Of a stretch of DNA of 64,000 nt, positions 44,061 through 52,522 are shown piece by piece. Every line of letters starts with the position of its first letter. Within the stretch, counting starts at the first letter, position 1. Source of the stretch: Nitrospirota bacterium (GTDB lineage Bacteria; Nitrospirota; Nitrospiria; SBBL01; JAADHI01). The stretch is taken from the NCBI GenBank assembly GCA_029261155.1, contig JAJDBW010000013.1, positions 1 to 64,000 on the forward strand, read 5' to 3'. The position numbers and the translations under genes are program-made. Under the pieces are notes generated by a model, which did no database searches, was not told the origin of the DNA, and saw nothing but the letters and a program-made list of their open reading frames with translations.

Positions 44061-44867
44061 ATGTCTTTAAGAGATTTAATCAATAGGGAAATTATAAAAA
44101 CAGATGCCAACGAGTCGGTCGGCGGCGTTGCCCGCATGATGCGCCATTTTAAGATTGGCTCCGTTTTTGTGGAAGAAGCGGGCGACTATATCGGGATTGT
44201 AACGGAAAGCGATCTTGTTCGTAAGGTCGTCACGCAGGAACTGTCCGTCAAAACCCCTGTCGCCAAGGTGATGTGCGCCCCCATTATTCAGATCGATATT
44301 GAGCAATCGGTCATCGATGCCAATCATCTGATGCGGTTTAACGAGATTCGTCACCTTGGGATATCCGAAAAAGGAAAGTTGGTGGGAATGCTTTCCGTAC
44401 GCGATATCGTTCGTTTTTTCTCAACCGATACCGGCGGCCCCATGAAAGAGATTGGAGAGGTCTTCAAGCCCTTGGAGGTGCTGGTTCGTCGGAATATCCT
44501 GACGATCCCGGCTTCGGCTTCCTCCAAAGAGGCCGCTCAGAAAATGGAAGAAAAGAAGGTCGGTTCCCTCTTTGTGATGGAAGGGGATCACTATAGCGGT
44601 ATTGTTACGGAATCGGATATCGTGCATAAAGTGATCGGCTATGACCTCTCGCCTTCATCAATTCCCGTTGGCGTTGTCATGAATACGCCGATTATTGATG
44701 TCGACATCACCTCTTCGGTGCAAACCGCCATAGAGCTGATGTCGCAGAAACGGATACGCCATCTCGCAGTTTCAGAAAATAGAAATATTATCGGCATACT
44801 CTCCATACGAGATCTTATCGGGTTAATTTCAGTAAGAGATCTTCCACGTTTCTTCTCAAAAAAATAA
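44061..44867 (+). CDS. Four-CBS-domain protein
   Basis: A 268-residue cytoplasmic protein made almost entirely of two tandem CBS pairs. Each has the pattern of VGSLFVMEGDHYSGIVTESD or KIGSVFVEEAGDYIGIVTES followed by HLGISEKGKLVGMLSVRDIV. CBS pairs bind adenosine nucleotides such as AMP, ATP or NAD, so it is probably an energy-state sensor. AAGGGGG lies nine bases before the ATG at 44061. No enzyme or transporter domain is attached. Its place between the beta-oxidation operon and glutamate dehydrogenase suggests a metabolic regulator, not proved. Confidence 0.9.
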   Translation: MSLRDLINREIIKTDANESVGGVARMMRHFKIGSVFVEEAGDYIGIVTESDLVRKVVTQELSVKTPVAKVMCAPIIQIDIEQSVIDANHLMRFNEIRHLGISEKGKLVGMLSVRDIVRFFSTDTGGPMKEIGEVFKPLEVLVRRNILTIPASASSKEAAQKMEEKKVGSLFVMEGDHYSGIVTESDIVHKVIGYDLSPSSIPVGVVMNTPIIDVDITSSVQTAIELMSQKRIRHLAVSENRNIIGILSIRDLIGLISVRDLPRFFSKK

Positions 44868-44945
44868 GCGCGTTTCGTTTTTTTCTGCTATCAATTGAAC
44901 TTAAACCCCGTGAAAGGGGAACGATTGGCCTAAGGAGGAATCCAC

Positions 44946-46229
44946 TTGACCCCCCATAAGAAAGAATTGAGACGTGATCCGGAGTATTTAACCCCCATCT
45001 ATCGTATGGCTCTTGAGCAGTTTGGCCAGGCCGCCGACCAGTTATCGCTCGATCCCAATGTCAGAAAAAGATTTACCGATCCAAAACGGGCGATTATGGT
45101 TAACATCCCCATTCGTTTGGATGACGCCAGCGTTGAGGTCTTCCATGGATATCGGGTGCATCACGATACGACGCTCGGTCCCTCGAAAGGCGGTATTCGT
45201 TACCACCCCGATGTGAATTTGGGCGAATGTTCGGCCTTGGCCATGTGGATGACCTGGAAGTGCGCCTTAATGGGTTTGCCCTTCGGCGGCGCCAAGGGCG
45301 GCATCCGTTGCGACCCGCATGCCCTTTCCCGCAACGAACTCCAGCGATTAACGCGGCGATTTACGGCTGAACTGATTCAATTTATCGGCCCGGAGGTGGA
45401 TGTACCTGCCCCCGATGTGGGGACCAATGGGCAAATCATGGCTTGGATGATGGACACTTACAGTCAATTCAAAGGCTATCCCGTGCCCGAGATCGTCACC
45501 GGAAAGCCCATTGCCATCGGCGGTTCGCTTGGCCGGACAGAAGCCACAGGCCGCGGCGTCGTTTTTTGTATTATGGAGGCCTTCGCGCACTTAAAGATGC
45601 AGCCCAAGGATAAAAAAATCGTTGTGCAGGGTTTCGGAAATGTCGGCGCGCATGCCTCGGCGATTCTCCAGGCGGAAGGCTGCAAGGTGATAGCGGTCAG
45701 TGATGTAAAATCAGGTTTAGTTAATAAGAAAGGGATCGATATTCCTGCTCTGATGAAACATCTCGAAACAAACGACTATATCGAAAGTTTTCAAGGAGGC
45801 GAGCGGATTACCAACGCAGAACTCCTGGAGTTGCCCTGCGATGTGCTTGTGCCGGCGGCCTTATCGGAGCAAATTACGGATGAAAATGCCAATCGAATTT
45901 CATGTAAGATTCTCGCCGAAGCGGCCAATGGTCCAACGACGCCGAAGGCGGATAAGATCTTGCGGGAGCGTGGGGTCTTCGTTATTCCCGATATTTTGGC
46001 CAATGCCGGCGGGGTGACCGTTTCTTATTTCGAATGGGTGCAGGGTTTACAGAATTTGTTTTGGAAGGAACAAGAGATTAATGACCGTTTGAAAGACATT
46101 ATGTGCAACGCCTTTCGTGCGGTCTTGTCGTTATCCATCTCCGAGAAAGTTGATATGCGCCTTGCTGCGCTGATGCTTTCCATCCGCAAAATCACCACTG
46201 CAAAAAAAGCCCGCGGGCTCTTTCCTTAG
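44946..46229 (+). CDS. gdhA: Glutamate dehydrogenase
   Basis: A 427-residue enzyme interconverting glutamate and 2-oxoglutarate plus ammonia. The TTG start at 44946 has GGAGG seven bases before it. The substrate-binding Lys is in GYRVHHDTTLGPSKGGIR, and the catalytic Lys in LPFGGAKGGIRCDP. The Rossmann segment VVQGFGNVGAHASAILQAEG follows. The short N-terminus and about 430 residues suit the hexameric NAD-type class more than the NADP biosynthetic class. It follows the CBS gene by 78 bases. Confidence 0.94.
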   Translation: MTPHKKELRRDPEYLTPIYRMALEQFGQAADQLSLDPNVRKRFTDPKRAIMVNIPIRLDDASVEVFHGYRVHHDTTLGPSKGGIRYHPDVNLGECSALAMWMTWKCALMGLPFGGAKGGIRCDPHALSRNELQRLTRRFTAELIQFIGPEVDVPAPDVGTNGQIMAWMMDTYSQFKGYPVPEIVTGKPIAIGGSLGRTEATGRGVVFCIMEAFAHLKMQPKDKKIVVQGFGNVGAHASAILQAEGCKVIAVSDVKSGLVNKKGIDIPALMKHLETNDYIESFQGGERITNAELLELPCDVLVPAALSEQITDENANRISCKILAEAANGPTTPKADKILRERGVFVIPDILANAGGVTVSYFEWVQGLQNLFWKEQEINDRLKDIMCNAFRAVLSLSISEKVDMRLAALMLSIRKITTAKKARGLFP

Positions 46230-46272
46230 AGCTGAATTGCACCGGGGGAAGCGCTGCCGCAAAAAAGACCCA

Positions 46273-47217
46273 TTAGCAGGCATCGCCGGAAAAGGGGCAG
46301 GCTTGGCCTTCGGTTTTGCTCAGGGCAAGGAGGTCTTCCCGCCAATCATTTAAGCGTGTTCCCAAGACCTCAATCTCCAATTCATTTTCGATAGATATCG
46401 CACTATATCCTTTTTCAGGAAGTACGATATTTATTTTAATATTCAAGTGTTTTTGTATGCTTTCCTCAAGTTTTTCAAGAATTAAATCGTTTTGAGAAAG
46501 TGTCTCAATTTTCTTCCGAAGCTCATCATCCAGCCAGGTCTCCAAAAGGGATGAAAAGCAGTGGGTTCCGCTTTTTGTTTCCCCGCCCTTCGTGAACAAT
46601 TCTATATTCCCATTTGTTTTTGATTGTCCTTTATCGCGGTCATCCTCTTTATTAAAAAATGGACTGTCTTTCGTTAGGGAACGTGCCAGAACCATGTTAC
46701 TGGCGCGAAAGGCCTTGCCATCAATTTTAAACTGGTGGACAGTGTGCATCGAGGCGCTTTTTGGGAGTGCATCATCTTCCTTGCATAAGCCGAGGGCGAA
46801 ATCGTAATTCGATAAATTAGCCTTGGAGAGGAAGGCCTCGATTTCACCGGGTGTCAGGAGTGGAATATTACCAGGTAGCATTAAAACGGATGGGATGGCC
46901 GAAAGCATCTTTAAGGCATCGTCTCCTTCGCTATCGTCCGATTGAACATCCGAAAGCAAGTGATGGGCAGGCTGAAAGGCTTGTGTTTGAACGCGGATTG
47001 TTTTCGAGAATAAGAAATGCGGAAGGGCATTTTCGAGGACCTTCATGATCTCTTTTTGAGGTCCGAAGACCTCGATTTCATCGATGGCCTTTACGCCGTC
47101 CAATGCGACAAGGACATAGAGTAAGAGTGGCCGGCCCTCCAAGCGGAGAAAGGAGGCTGGTGTGGCTTGCGTGTTTTGTGAGGGGGCGGGGTCTCCCGCG
47201 AAGACGAGTGCTTTCAT
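46273..47217 (-). CDS. Nucleotidyltransferase-like (GT-A fold) protein, degenerate motifs
   Basis: A 314-residue protein whose N-terminal half resembles MobA/GlmU-type NTP transferases: MKALVFAGDPAPS in place of the usual LAGGxGTR loop, a RLEGRPLLLYVLVALDG segment, and LMLPGNIPLLTPGEIEAFL, where the metal-binding Asp of the usual GDxPLL motif is Asn. The C-terminal part (from about 230) is charged and ends with a Cys pair, CPFSGDAC. The altered nucleotide and metal residues mean catalysis is doubtful. Its ATG overlaps the stop of the GyrA-like gene (ATGA), so the two are translationally coupled and probably act together. Confidence 0.6.
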   Translation of the reverse strand: MKALVFAGDPAPSQNTQATPASFLRLEGRPLLLYVLVALDGVKAIDEIEVFGPQKEIMKVLENALPHFLFSKTIRVQTQAFQPAHHLLSDVQSDDSEGDDALKMLSAIPSVLMLPGNIPLLTPGEIEAFLSKANLSNYDFALGLCKEDDALPKSASMHTVHQFKIDGKAFRASNMVLARSLTKDSPFFNKEDDRDKGQSKTNGNIELFTKGGETKSGTHCFSSLLETWLDDELRKKIETLSQNDLILEKLEESIQKHLNIKINIVLPEKGYSAISIENELEIEVLGTRLNDWREDLLALSKTEGQACPFSGDAC

Positions 47218-48338
47218 AATGATTTAATCTTCAAAATACGTGTCTTTCGGGCATCGCTGAGTTTAGACATGGGGTTTTTGTAGCCGCCGTGCGAGATGAT
47301 ATCTCGTATCGGAGGCGTAAAGTCGATGGGGTCGCCATCCTTCTTTTTCCAAGCCAAGGGGCATTGGGCGACAGCTTCTTTGAGTACGGTGATTAGCGGC
47401 CCTTCCGTCGACCATTGGGCGCCGTCTGAAAAGGCGCAACGATAGTGAACACTGCGTTCGAGATCGGTTTCGCGATACAGCAGGGCCTTGAAGTCTTCCG
47501 CGGAGTACTTTGGCGAAACATCGAGGACGATGCGAATCTTTTGCCCTTCGGATTGATTTTTAATGTCGTAGACGGGGTAATCGGTCTTGCCACAGACCGA
47601 ACGGATTTGACCGATAATCGTATTGAGCAGGACGTTCTGAGGAAGCGAACACACGGCCACCCGCGTACGGCCACCTTCAATCTCCGTTTCAATTTCGCCC
47701 CGCAGGGTCAACTGTGCCTCCCCTTTTTCGTAAAGGGATTTAACGGCATCAATGCCACCCACAATGCCGCCCGCCGCAAAGTCGGGGCCGGGGATGACCT
47801 CCATGAGGTTTTCCAAAGGCAAGTTGGGTTCTTGGCGAAGGTGTTCCATCGCCATCCAGAGTTCTTCCAAATTATGTGAGGGAATCTCACTACCATCCGC
47901 CAACACTACACCGTTGAGCAGAGCGAGTGGGAGCAAAGGGTTTTTATCGATCTTAATCAGTCGGTAGGCTGCCTGTGAAAGGCGGAGTTCGACCGACTCG
48001 GGCCCGAAGGGAATTTCGTCGTGAATATCGCCGTACATCCCGCGCAGATCGAACAAGGGATAGCGCTTTCGCCAAGGCAAACCCATGCGCAGCAAAATGC
48101 GATAGGCATAGCCGACTTGATCCGGCGAGTAGTCTTCGATAGGGCCGACATGTCCTTCCAGTTCTTCGCATTCCTCTTCATAGTCTTCCTCATCGAGACC
48201 TAAGTCGTGCGTGGCAAAGGCATGCAAGAGTTCCTTTGCCGTCATGAAAACATGGTCGTCTTCCGACAAAGACCGGCACAGATCGATTAGTCGGGTTTCT
48301 AATGGGATTAGACCGCTTAAAAAAGTTGATTTTTCCAT
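47214..48338 (-). CDS. GyrA/ParC-like protein without catalytic tyrosine
   Basis: A 374-residue protein clearly related to the winged-helix and tower part of type II topoisomerase A subunits. It shares GYAYRILLRMG, RYPLFDLRGMYGDIHD, EIPSHNLEELW, LMEVIPGPDF and a GGIVGG loop. The residue matching GyrA Tyr122 is Ser115 (ESVELRL against RYTEIRL), and the adjacent Arg is Glu. The HPHGD segment and the N-terminal basic DNA-gate region are also lost, and no C-terminal beta-pinwheel follows. It cannot break DNA by the usual mechanism. The ATG at 48338 has GGAGGG ten bases upstream. It is coupled to the NTP-transferase-like gene. Confidence 0.85.
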   Translation of the reverse strand: MEKSTFLSGLIPLETRLIDLCRSLSEDDHVFMTAKELLHAFATHDLGLDEEDYEEECEELEGHVGPIEDYSPDQVGYAYRILLRMGLPWRKRYPLFDLRGMYGDIHDEIPFGPESVELRLSQAAYRLIKIDKNPLLPLALLNGVVLADGSEIPSHNLEELWMAMEHLRQEPNLPLENLMEVIPGPDFAAGGIVGGIDAVKSLYEKGEAQLTLRGEIETEIEGGRTRVAVCSLPQNVLLNTIIGQIRSVCGKTDYPVYDIKNQSEGQKIRIVLDVSPKYSAEDFKALLYRETDLERSVHYRCAFSDGAQWSTEGPLITVLKEAVAQCPLAWKKKDGDPIDFTPPIRDIISHGGYKNPMSKLSDARKTRILKIKSL

Positions 48339-48640
48339 AAGTGTAGTTCCCTCCAAAATGCGTGCATTTTAACCTGTGACATGCGGTATTGTCACCCTTT
48401 TATTCTTGCATTATGGTCATCCGGCCTCAGTCGCAACCCTTATAGAAAGGGCCTGCTATTCGTAGATGACGTGGAGGACGATACGATTGGATTGAATCGA
48501 ACGGGAGACAGGCTTGGAAAATTGTAAGATAAAAAAGGGTGTGCTATCCTCCAGCCCCAACACGCCAATCGGGCAGCCATTGTCCTGGAATATTATCTAA
48601 ATCTCGGCTCGATACATTGGTTCGGCTTAAGGAAGCAAAG

Positions 48641-48742
48641 ATGTTAAATCAAATAAAAACCATCGTGTTCATAACGCTGTCTTTGTTATTTATTCAGTTC
48701 CATGAAGGTCCGAGTCTTTATTTAGCGGGACATGTTCCATAG
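48641..48742 (+). CDS. Possible 33-residue membrane peptide
   Basis: A short frame MLNQIKTIVFITLSLLFIQF followed by a polar tail ends at a TAG. AAGGA lies seven bases before the ATG, and the peptide would form one hydrophobic helix. No homologue is recognised and the surrounding 700 bases (48357-49056) hold nothing else. It may be a small membrane peptide or chance. Confidence 0.3.
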   Translation: MLNQIKTIVFITLSLLFIQFHEGPSLYLAGHVP

Positions 48743-49056
48743 TATCCTCAGCCCCTTTTTCTAATATTGCCGAAAAATACATTCCTTTTTAAGTGCAATC
48801 CCGCAACCTTTCAACTGCCTAAATCTCATTTGCATTCAGTCAAAGTCGGGGGTGATCTGCGAGCTGGATTTTGCTATTTTTCTTTGACATTTTAATTGCG
48901 CTATGGAATATTATATCCACGGTCCAACAATGTAGCCCAGGACCGTATCGGTAAATACCTTACTGTATAAGAGTATGTTGAGCGAGGTGGAAGGGATGGT
49001 TCTTGCTTGTATGGTAGTCAAGCAATGCGTTTTATGAAAAGGAGCATAAGAAAAAA

Positions 49057-49578
49057 ATGAAAAGAATCGGTGTTGCTTTCGCATTGGCGTTTGTGGCATT
49101 GAACCTGGCAGTAGGCATTACGATGGCAGAATCGGATATCCGCGAGCTACACATTGAGGACGATTGCGATGAAGCCACCTTCCCTCCTGAGGCGGGTTGT
49201 GTGAAAAAGGGGGGAGTTGATTTTAATATGTTTCTCGAAAAGTTGAATCCAAAAGATTTTGGACATGGGGCCTGGCGTAACCACTTCGATCGTAAACATA
49301 TTGACGAACATGAGGTCATCAGGGCTGTCAATGTGGGGGGTGAACCGCATAGCTTTACTAAGGTCGTAGCATTCGGTGGAGGATGTGTGGACGTCTTGAA
49401 TAAACCCCTTGGCCTCATTCCGGTGCAGGAGTGTGAAAGACTGGGTGCTGAATTGATTCCGCCGAAAACCAGCCGGGATTTTAAAGGGTCGACCATGGGC
49501 ATCGGTCAACACAAATTTCAGTGCCTGATCCATCCCTGGATGCGAAGTGAAATCGAGGTGCGGCCTAAGAAATCGTAA
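49057..49578 (+). CDS. Periplasmic cupredoxin-like protein
   Basis: A 173-residue protein with signal peptide (cleavage near TMAES). The C-terminal half looks like a cupredoxin: AVNVGGEPHSFTKVVAFGGG holds the first His ligand, and KFQCLIHPWMRSEIEV holds Cys, His and Met with C-x2-H-x2-M spacing, as in amicyanin-type blue copper proteins. An N-terminal Cys pair (DDCDEATFPPEAGC) may form a disulfide. It probably carries electrons or copper in the periplasm. It stands alone, and a strong hairpin follows the stop. Confidence 0.78.
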   Translation: MKRIGVAFALAFVALNLAVGITMAESDIRELHIEDDCDEATFPPEAGCVKKGGVDFNMFLEKLNPKDFGHGAWRNHFDRKHIDEHEVIRAVNVGGEPHSFTKVVAFGGGCVDVLNKPLGLIPVQECERLGAELIPPKTSRDFKGSTMGIGQHKFQCLIHPWMRSEIEVRPKKS

Positions 49579-49592
49579 ACAATGTGTGCGAT

Positions 49593-49636
49593 CCCCCAAA
49601 CCCAATCCGGCATTTAGACCGGGTTGGGTTTGGGGG
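49593..49636. terminator. 18-bp hairpin downstream of the cupredoxin gene
   Basis: Arms at 49593-49610 (CCCCCAAACCCAATCCGG) and 49619-49636 pair with one G-T wobble around an eight-base loop, 14 bases after the stop codon. No T-run follows, so it may act as a transcript-stabilising or factor-independent pause hairpin instead of a classical terminator. Confidence 0.65.
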
Positions 49637-49925
49637 CTGAGCTAGCCCTCTTTTCATGTACACACAAAAACGGGACCTATCATGTGACGGAGCGCAGCTC
49701 ACCAGATGAAGGTCCATACCGTGATACTGCATTGCTGTTAGTCAAGTTTTCGAATCTGAAAATAGCGGAAATCTACTAATGAATTAGCTGTCTAGCCGTT
49801 CAATCTGACTGCAAAAAAAGTGCTTCGGTTTGGTTGCGAGTCGCTGGTTGCTTGGCTCAATCGTTGAATATTCCGTAGCTTTTATCATTGAATCACAACA
49901 TTATTCATCGAAAGGAATTAAGATC

Positions 49926-50372
49926 ATGCCCACAAACACCATACAGCTTCATCGTGTGCTCCGGGCGACACCCGAACGTATCTATCGGGCCTTCCTCAAT
50001 GCAGAGGCCTTGGCCAAATGGCTTCCGCCCAACGGATTCACCGCTAAGGTGCACCACTTGGAGGCCAAGGTTGGCGGCACGCACAAAATGTCCTTCACGA
50101 ATTTCAGCACGGGACAAAGTCATGCCTTCGGCGGCAGCTATCTCGAGCTGGTGCCAAACGAACGTATTCGTTACACGGACCAATTCGACGACCCGAACCT
50201 GCCGGGAGAAATGCAGGTGACCATCAGCTTGAAGCCGGTGAGCGTTGGGACCGAATTGAGCATCGTGCAAGAAGGCGTGCCCGATGTGATTCCTACCGAG
50301 GCATGCTATCTGGGCTGGCAGGAATCCCTGACACTGCTTGCGCAACTCGTCGAGGTGGAAATTCCTGATTGA
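49926..50372 (+). CDS. AHSA1/SRPBCC-family protein
   Basis: A 148-residue protein with the helix-grip fold of Bet v1-like proteins: RVLRATPERIYRAFLNAEAL, KWLPPNGFTAKVHHLEAKVG and YLGWQESLTLLAQLVE. It lacks the N-terminal Aha1 domain. The ATG at 49926 gives the family start; the frame upstream has no ribosome site. Such proteins bind hydrophobic ligands or act as stress co-factors; no substrate can be named. It is alone on this strand. Confidence 0.85.
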   Translation: MPTNTIQLHRVLRATPERIYRAFLNAEALAKWLPPNGFTAKVHHLEAKVGGTHKMSFTNFSTGQSHAFGGSYLELVPNERIRYTDQFDDPNLPGEMQVTISLKPVSVGTELSIVQEGVPDVIPTEACYLGWQESLTLLAQLVEVEIPD

Positions 50373-50493
50373 AGAGAAAAGATTCAACAAAGTGTTTCTG
50401 CAGAAGGGTACATGCGCGCACCTTATATCAATCCCTATTTTGCCTCATAATTGATATCGATCAGAGATTCATTATTGAAGAAGGAGGAAATAG

Positions 50494-51054
50494 ATGCAAA
50501 CAATGAAAGGTATCGCGTTTACTTTGTTGATCTTGGCCGTTTTGAGCGCGACGGCCCGTGTTGAGACCGCCGATGCAGCGATGAAGGAATTTGCCGGCCT
50601 TAATTTTGGCGTGGGCTTGTCGCTTACCATCGATACGGGAAGCCACGATCGGATAGAAAGTGCGGAGCTCGACCCCAATGGCATTGTGCGAGCAAGCAAG
50701 GTGAATAACGATGTGCCCAGAATCATGTTGGAATCGCACTACATTTTCGAGGGCGATAAGGACATCAAGGGCAAACCCTGGGGCTGGGGTCCCTTTGTGG
50801 CGATACAGCCGGGTACGGATGAAACGATTGATGCCATCGGCTTGGGTTTCATGGTGGCGTTTAAACGCAGTTCGAAAGACGACGAGGATACGAGCAGTTG
50901 GAATTTAGGTATTGCGGCCGTTGTCGATCCGTCTGTCCGAATTCTTGGAGATGGCATTAACGAAAACCAAGCGCTTCCCGCAGGTGAGACGCAAATTCGT
51001 TTTAAAGAGACAAGCCAGTGGGGCGTGTTAGTAATGACGACTTTTTCCTTCTAG
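50494..51054 (+). CDS. Secreted hypothetical protein
   Basis: I do not recognise this 186-residue protein. AAGGAGG is seven bases before the ATG. A signal peptide runs to about residue 29 (TADAA). The mature sequence alternates hydrophobic and polar residues (FAGLNFGVGLSLTIDTG, GPFVAIQPG, AIGLGFMVAFKRS) and ends in Phe (VLVMTTFSF). The aromatic C-terminus and strand pattern fit a small outer-membrane beta barrel, by inference. It faces the 3' end of the proteasome operon. Confidence 0.7.
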   Translation: MQTMKGIAFTLLILAVLSATARVETADAAMKEFAGLNFGVGLSLTIDTGSHDRIESAELDPNGIVRASKVNNDVPRIMLESHYIFEGDKDIKGKPWGWGPFVAIQPGTDETIDAIGLGFMVAFKRSSKDDEDTSSWNLGIAAVVDPSVRILGDGINENQALPAGETQIRFKETSQWGVLVMTTFSF

Positions 51055-51121
51055 ACGATTGACCCTGAAAGCATTACATAAGTTTGAGTACTGATAAGAC
51101 CTCAGCAAATTAGGGGGAACA

Positions 51122-52522
51122 CTAGCCTTTTAAAAATTGTTTGGCTTCTTTGAGATAGGTTTGAAAGGGGTCGTGCATGGGGAGATCTTGGCCTTCGATA
51201 TAAACGGAAGTCCAGTTGATGATGTAGGGGGCTGGGTTTTTAACGAGCTTCCGGATGAGTAGGGCGCGGCCTGCGGCGCGGGTTTCGACCGGCGGGGCGG
51301 CCATGGCGGAATCGATGCTGTCCGAAGTCGTCCGGCGGTGGACTCGGCCCTCGTTTTCCATGCCGAAGTAGAGGCCTTTGTCCGGATTAATATTGTGATA
51401 CTCGATATCGAGGCTCTTGAGCCAGGGGTCGTCCCATTCGAGACCTTCTTCTTTCATAAAATTTTCGTAGAGCCAGAGCTTCGACACCCAATCGATCTTG
51501 CCCACCAGGTTTTCTCGGTTTCCTGCCAAATCGTTTAAAGTTTCTTCCCAGGCGTTTAAGGTCCAATTCGTGTCTTCGTCAAAATCGCTGAAGTGTTTCT
51601 TTGCGGCCTCCAAATAGCGATGTTGAATATCCAGCGCGGAGATGGGCTTTCCATCTTCCAAATAAATTTCCCATTGGCGCGTCGGGTCGCGCGAGATGTG
51701 CTTGAGGGCATCCACCGGACTGTGAAGGGCGAGATCGGGGGCCAGGCCCTCTTGAATGAGGTCGAGTACCAGGGCGGTGGTGCCGATTTTCAAAGCGGTC
51801 GCAAATTCCGAGAGATTCGAATCGCCCATGAGCAAATGAATTCGGCGATAACGATTGGGGTCGGCCAAGGGCTCGTCGCGTGTATTGATGATGGCACGGT
51901 TGAACTGCACCCACTGATAGAAATCGCTCACGATATGGTCGGAGCGCTGTGAGATTTGAAAAGGGATTTTGGGGAATTCGGCCTCGCCCAAGAGGATGTA
52001 ACCATCCGGCACGAAGTTGGCCCCGAGCCGTCCCGCGCCGCTATAAATCTGGCGCGTGACCAAGAAGGGGACCAGGCGTCCCAGTCCGTCTTGGGTGTAG
52101 GGGAAATCGCGGGAGACGAGGTAGTTTTCGTGCGAGCCGAAGGTCGCGCCGGTTTCGTAATCGATGTTGTTTTTGATGAAGCTGGCGTCTTCTTGTAAGT
52201 TCATCTCCGCCAAGCATTGGTGCAAGAGCCGGTCGCCCGCGCGGTCGAAGGCGACAATTTCGCTTAGCCGCGTGCATTCCGGCGAGGCGTATTCGATGTG
52301 GCCCATGTCGATGTAGAGGCGGCCGCCGTTAAGTAAAAAACCGCCGTTGCCCGGCGGCTCGTCGTGGGCGCGATGATGCAGGTCCATCAAGCCTCGTTTT
52401 TGGACATGAAAGAGGTGGTTCTTCACCCGGTGGACGATGGGGTCGGAGGCGCGCGCGTTGTTGCCCTCCGTTACCAGGCAGCCGTATTCCGTTTCGATGC
52501 CGAAGAGGCGCGTGTGTTTCAA
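51122..52522 (-). CDS. pafA: Proteasome accessory factor A, UBact/Pup ligase
   Basis: A 466-residue ATP-dependent ligase of the carboxylate-amine/glutamine synthetase-like fold. It activates the C-terminal Glu of the modifier and joins it to a target lysine. Visible are FGIETEYGCL (metal-binding Glu), NGGRLYIDMGHIEYASPEC (with the catalytic Asp), NNIDYETGATFGSHENYLVS and IINTRDEPLADPNRYRRIHL. It lacks the Dop-type loop, which separates it from the other paralogue at 54299. The TTG start overlaps the prcA stop (TTGA), with GGAG upstream. It is the last gene of the operon. Confidence 0.92.
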   Translation of the reverse strand: MKHTRLFGIETEYGCLVTEGNNARASDPIVHRVKNHLFHVQKRGLMDLHHRAHDEPPGNGGFLLNGGRLYIDMGHIEYASPECTRLSEIVAFDRAGDRLLHQCLAEMNLQEDASFIKNNIDYETGATFGSHENYLVSRDFPYTQDGLGRLVPFLVTRQIYSGAGRLGANFVPDGYILLGEAEFPKIPFQISQRSDHIVSDFYQWVQFNRAIINTRDEPLADPNRYRRIHLLMGDSNLSEFATALKIGTTALVLDLIQEGLAPDLALHSPVDALKHISRDPTRQWEIYLEDGKPISALDIQHRYLEAAKKHFSDFDEDTNWTLNAWEETLNDLAGNRENLVGKIDWVSKLWLYENFMKEEGLEWDDPWLKSLDIEYHNINPDKGLYFGMENEGRVHRRTTSDSIDSAMAAPPVETRAAGRALLIRKLVKNPAPYIINWTSVYIEGQDLPMHDPFQTYLKEAKQFLKG

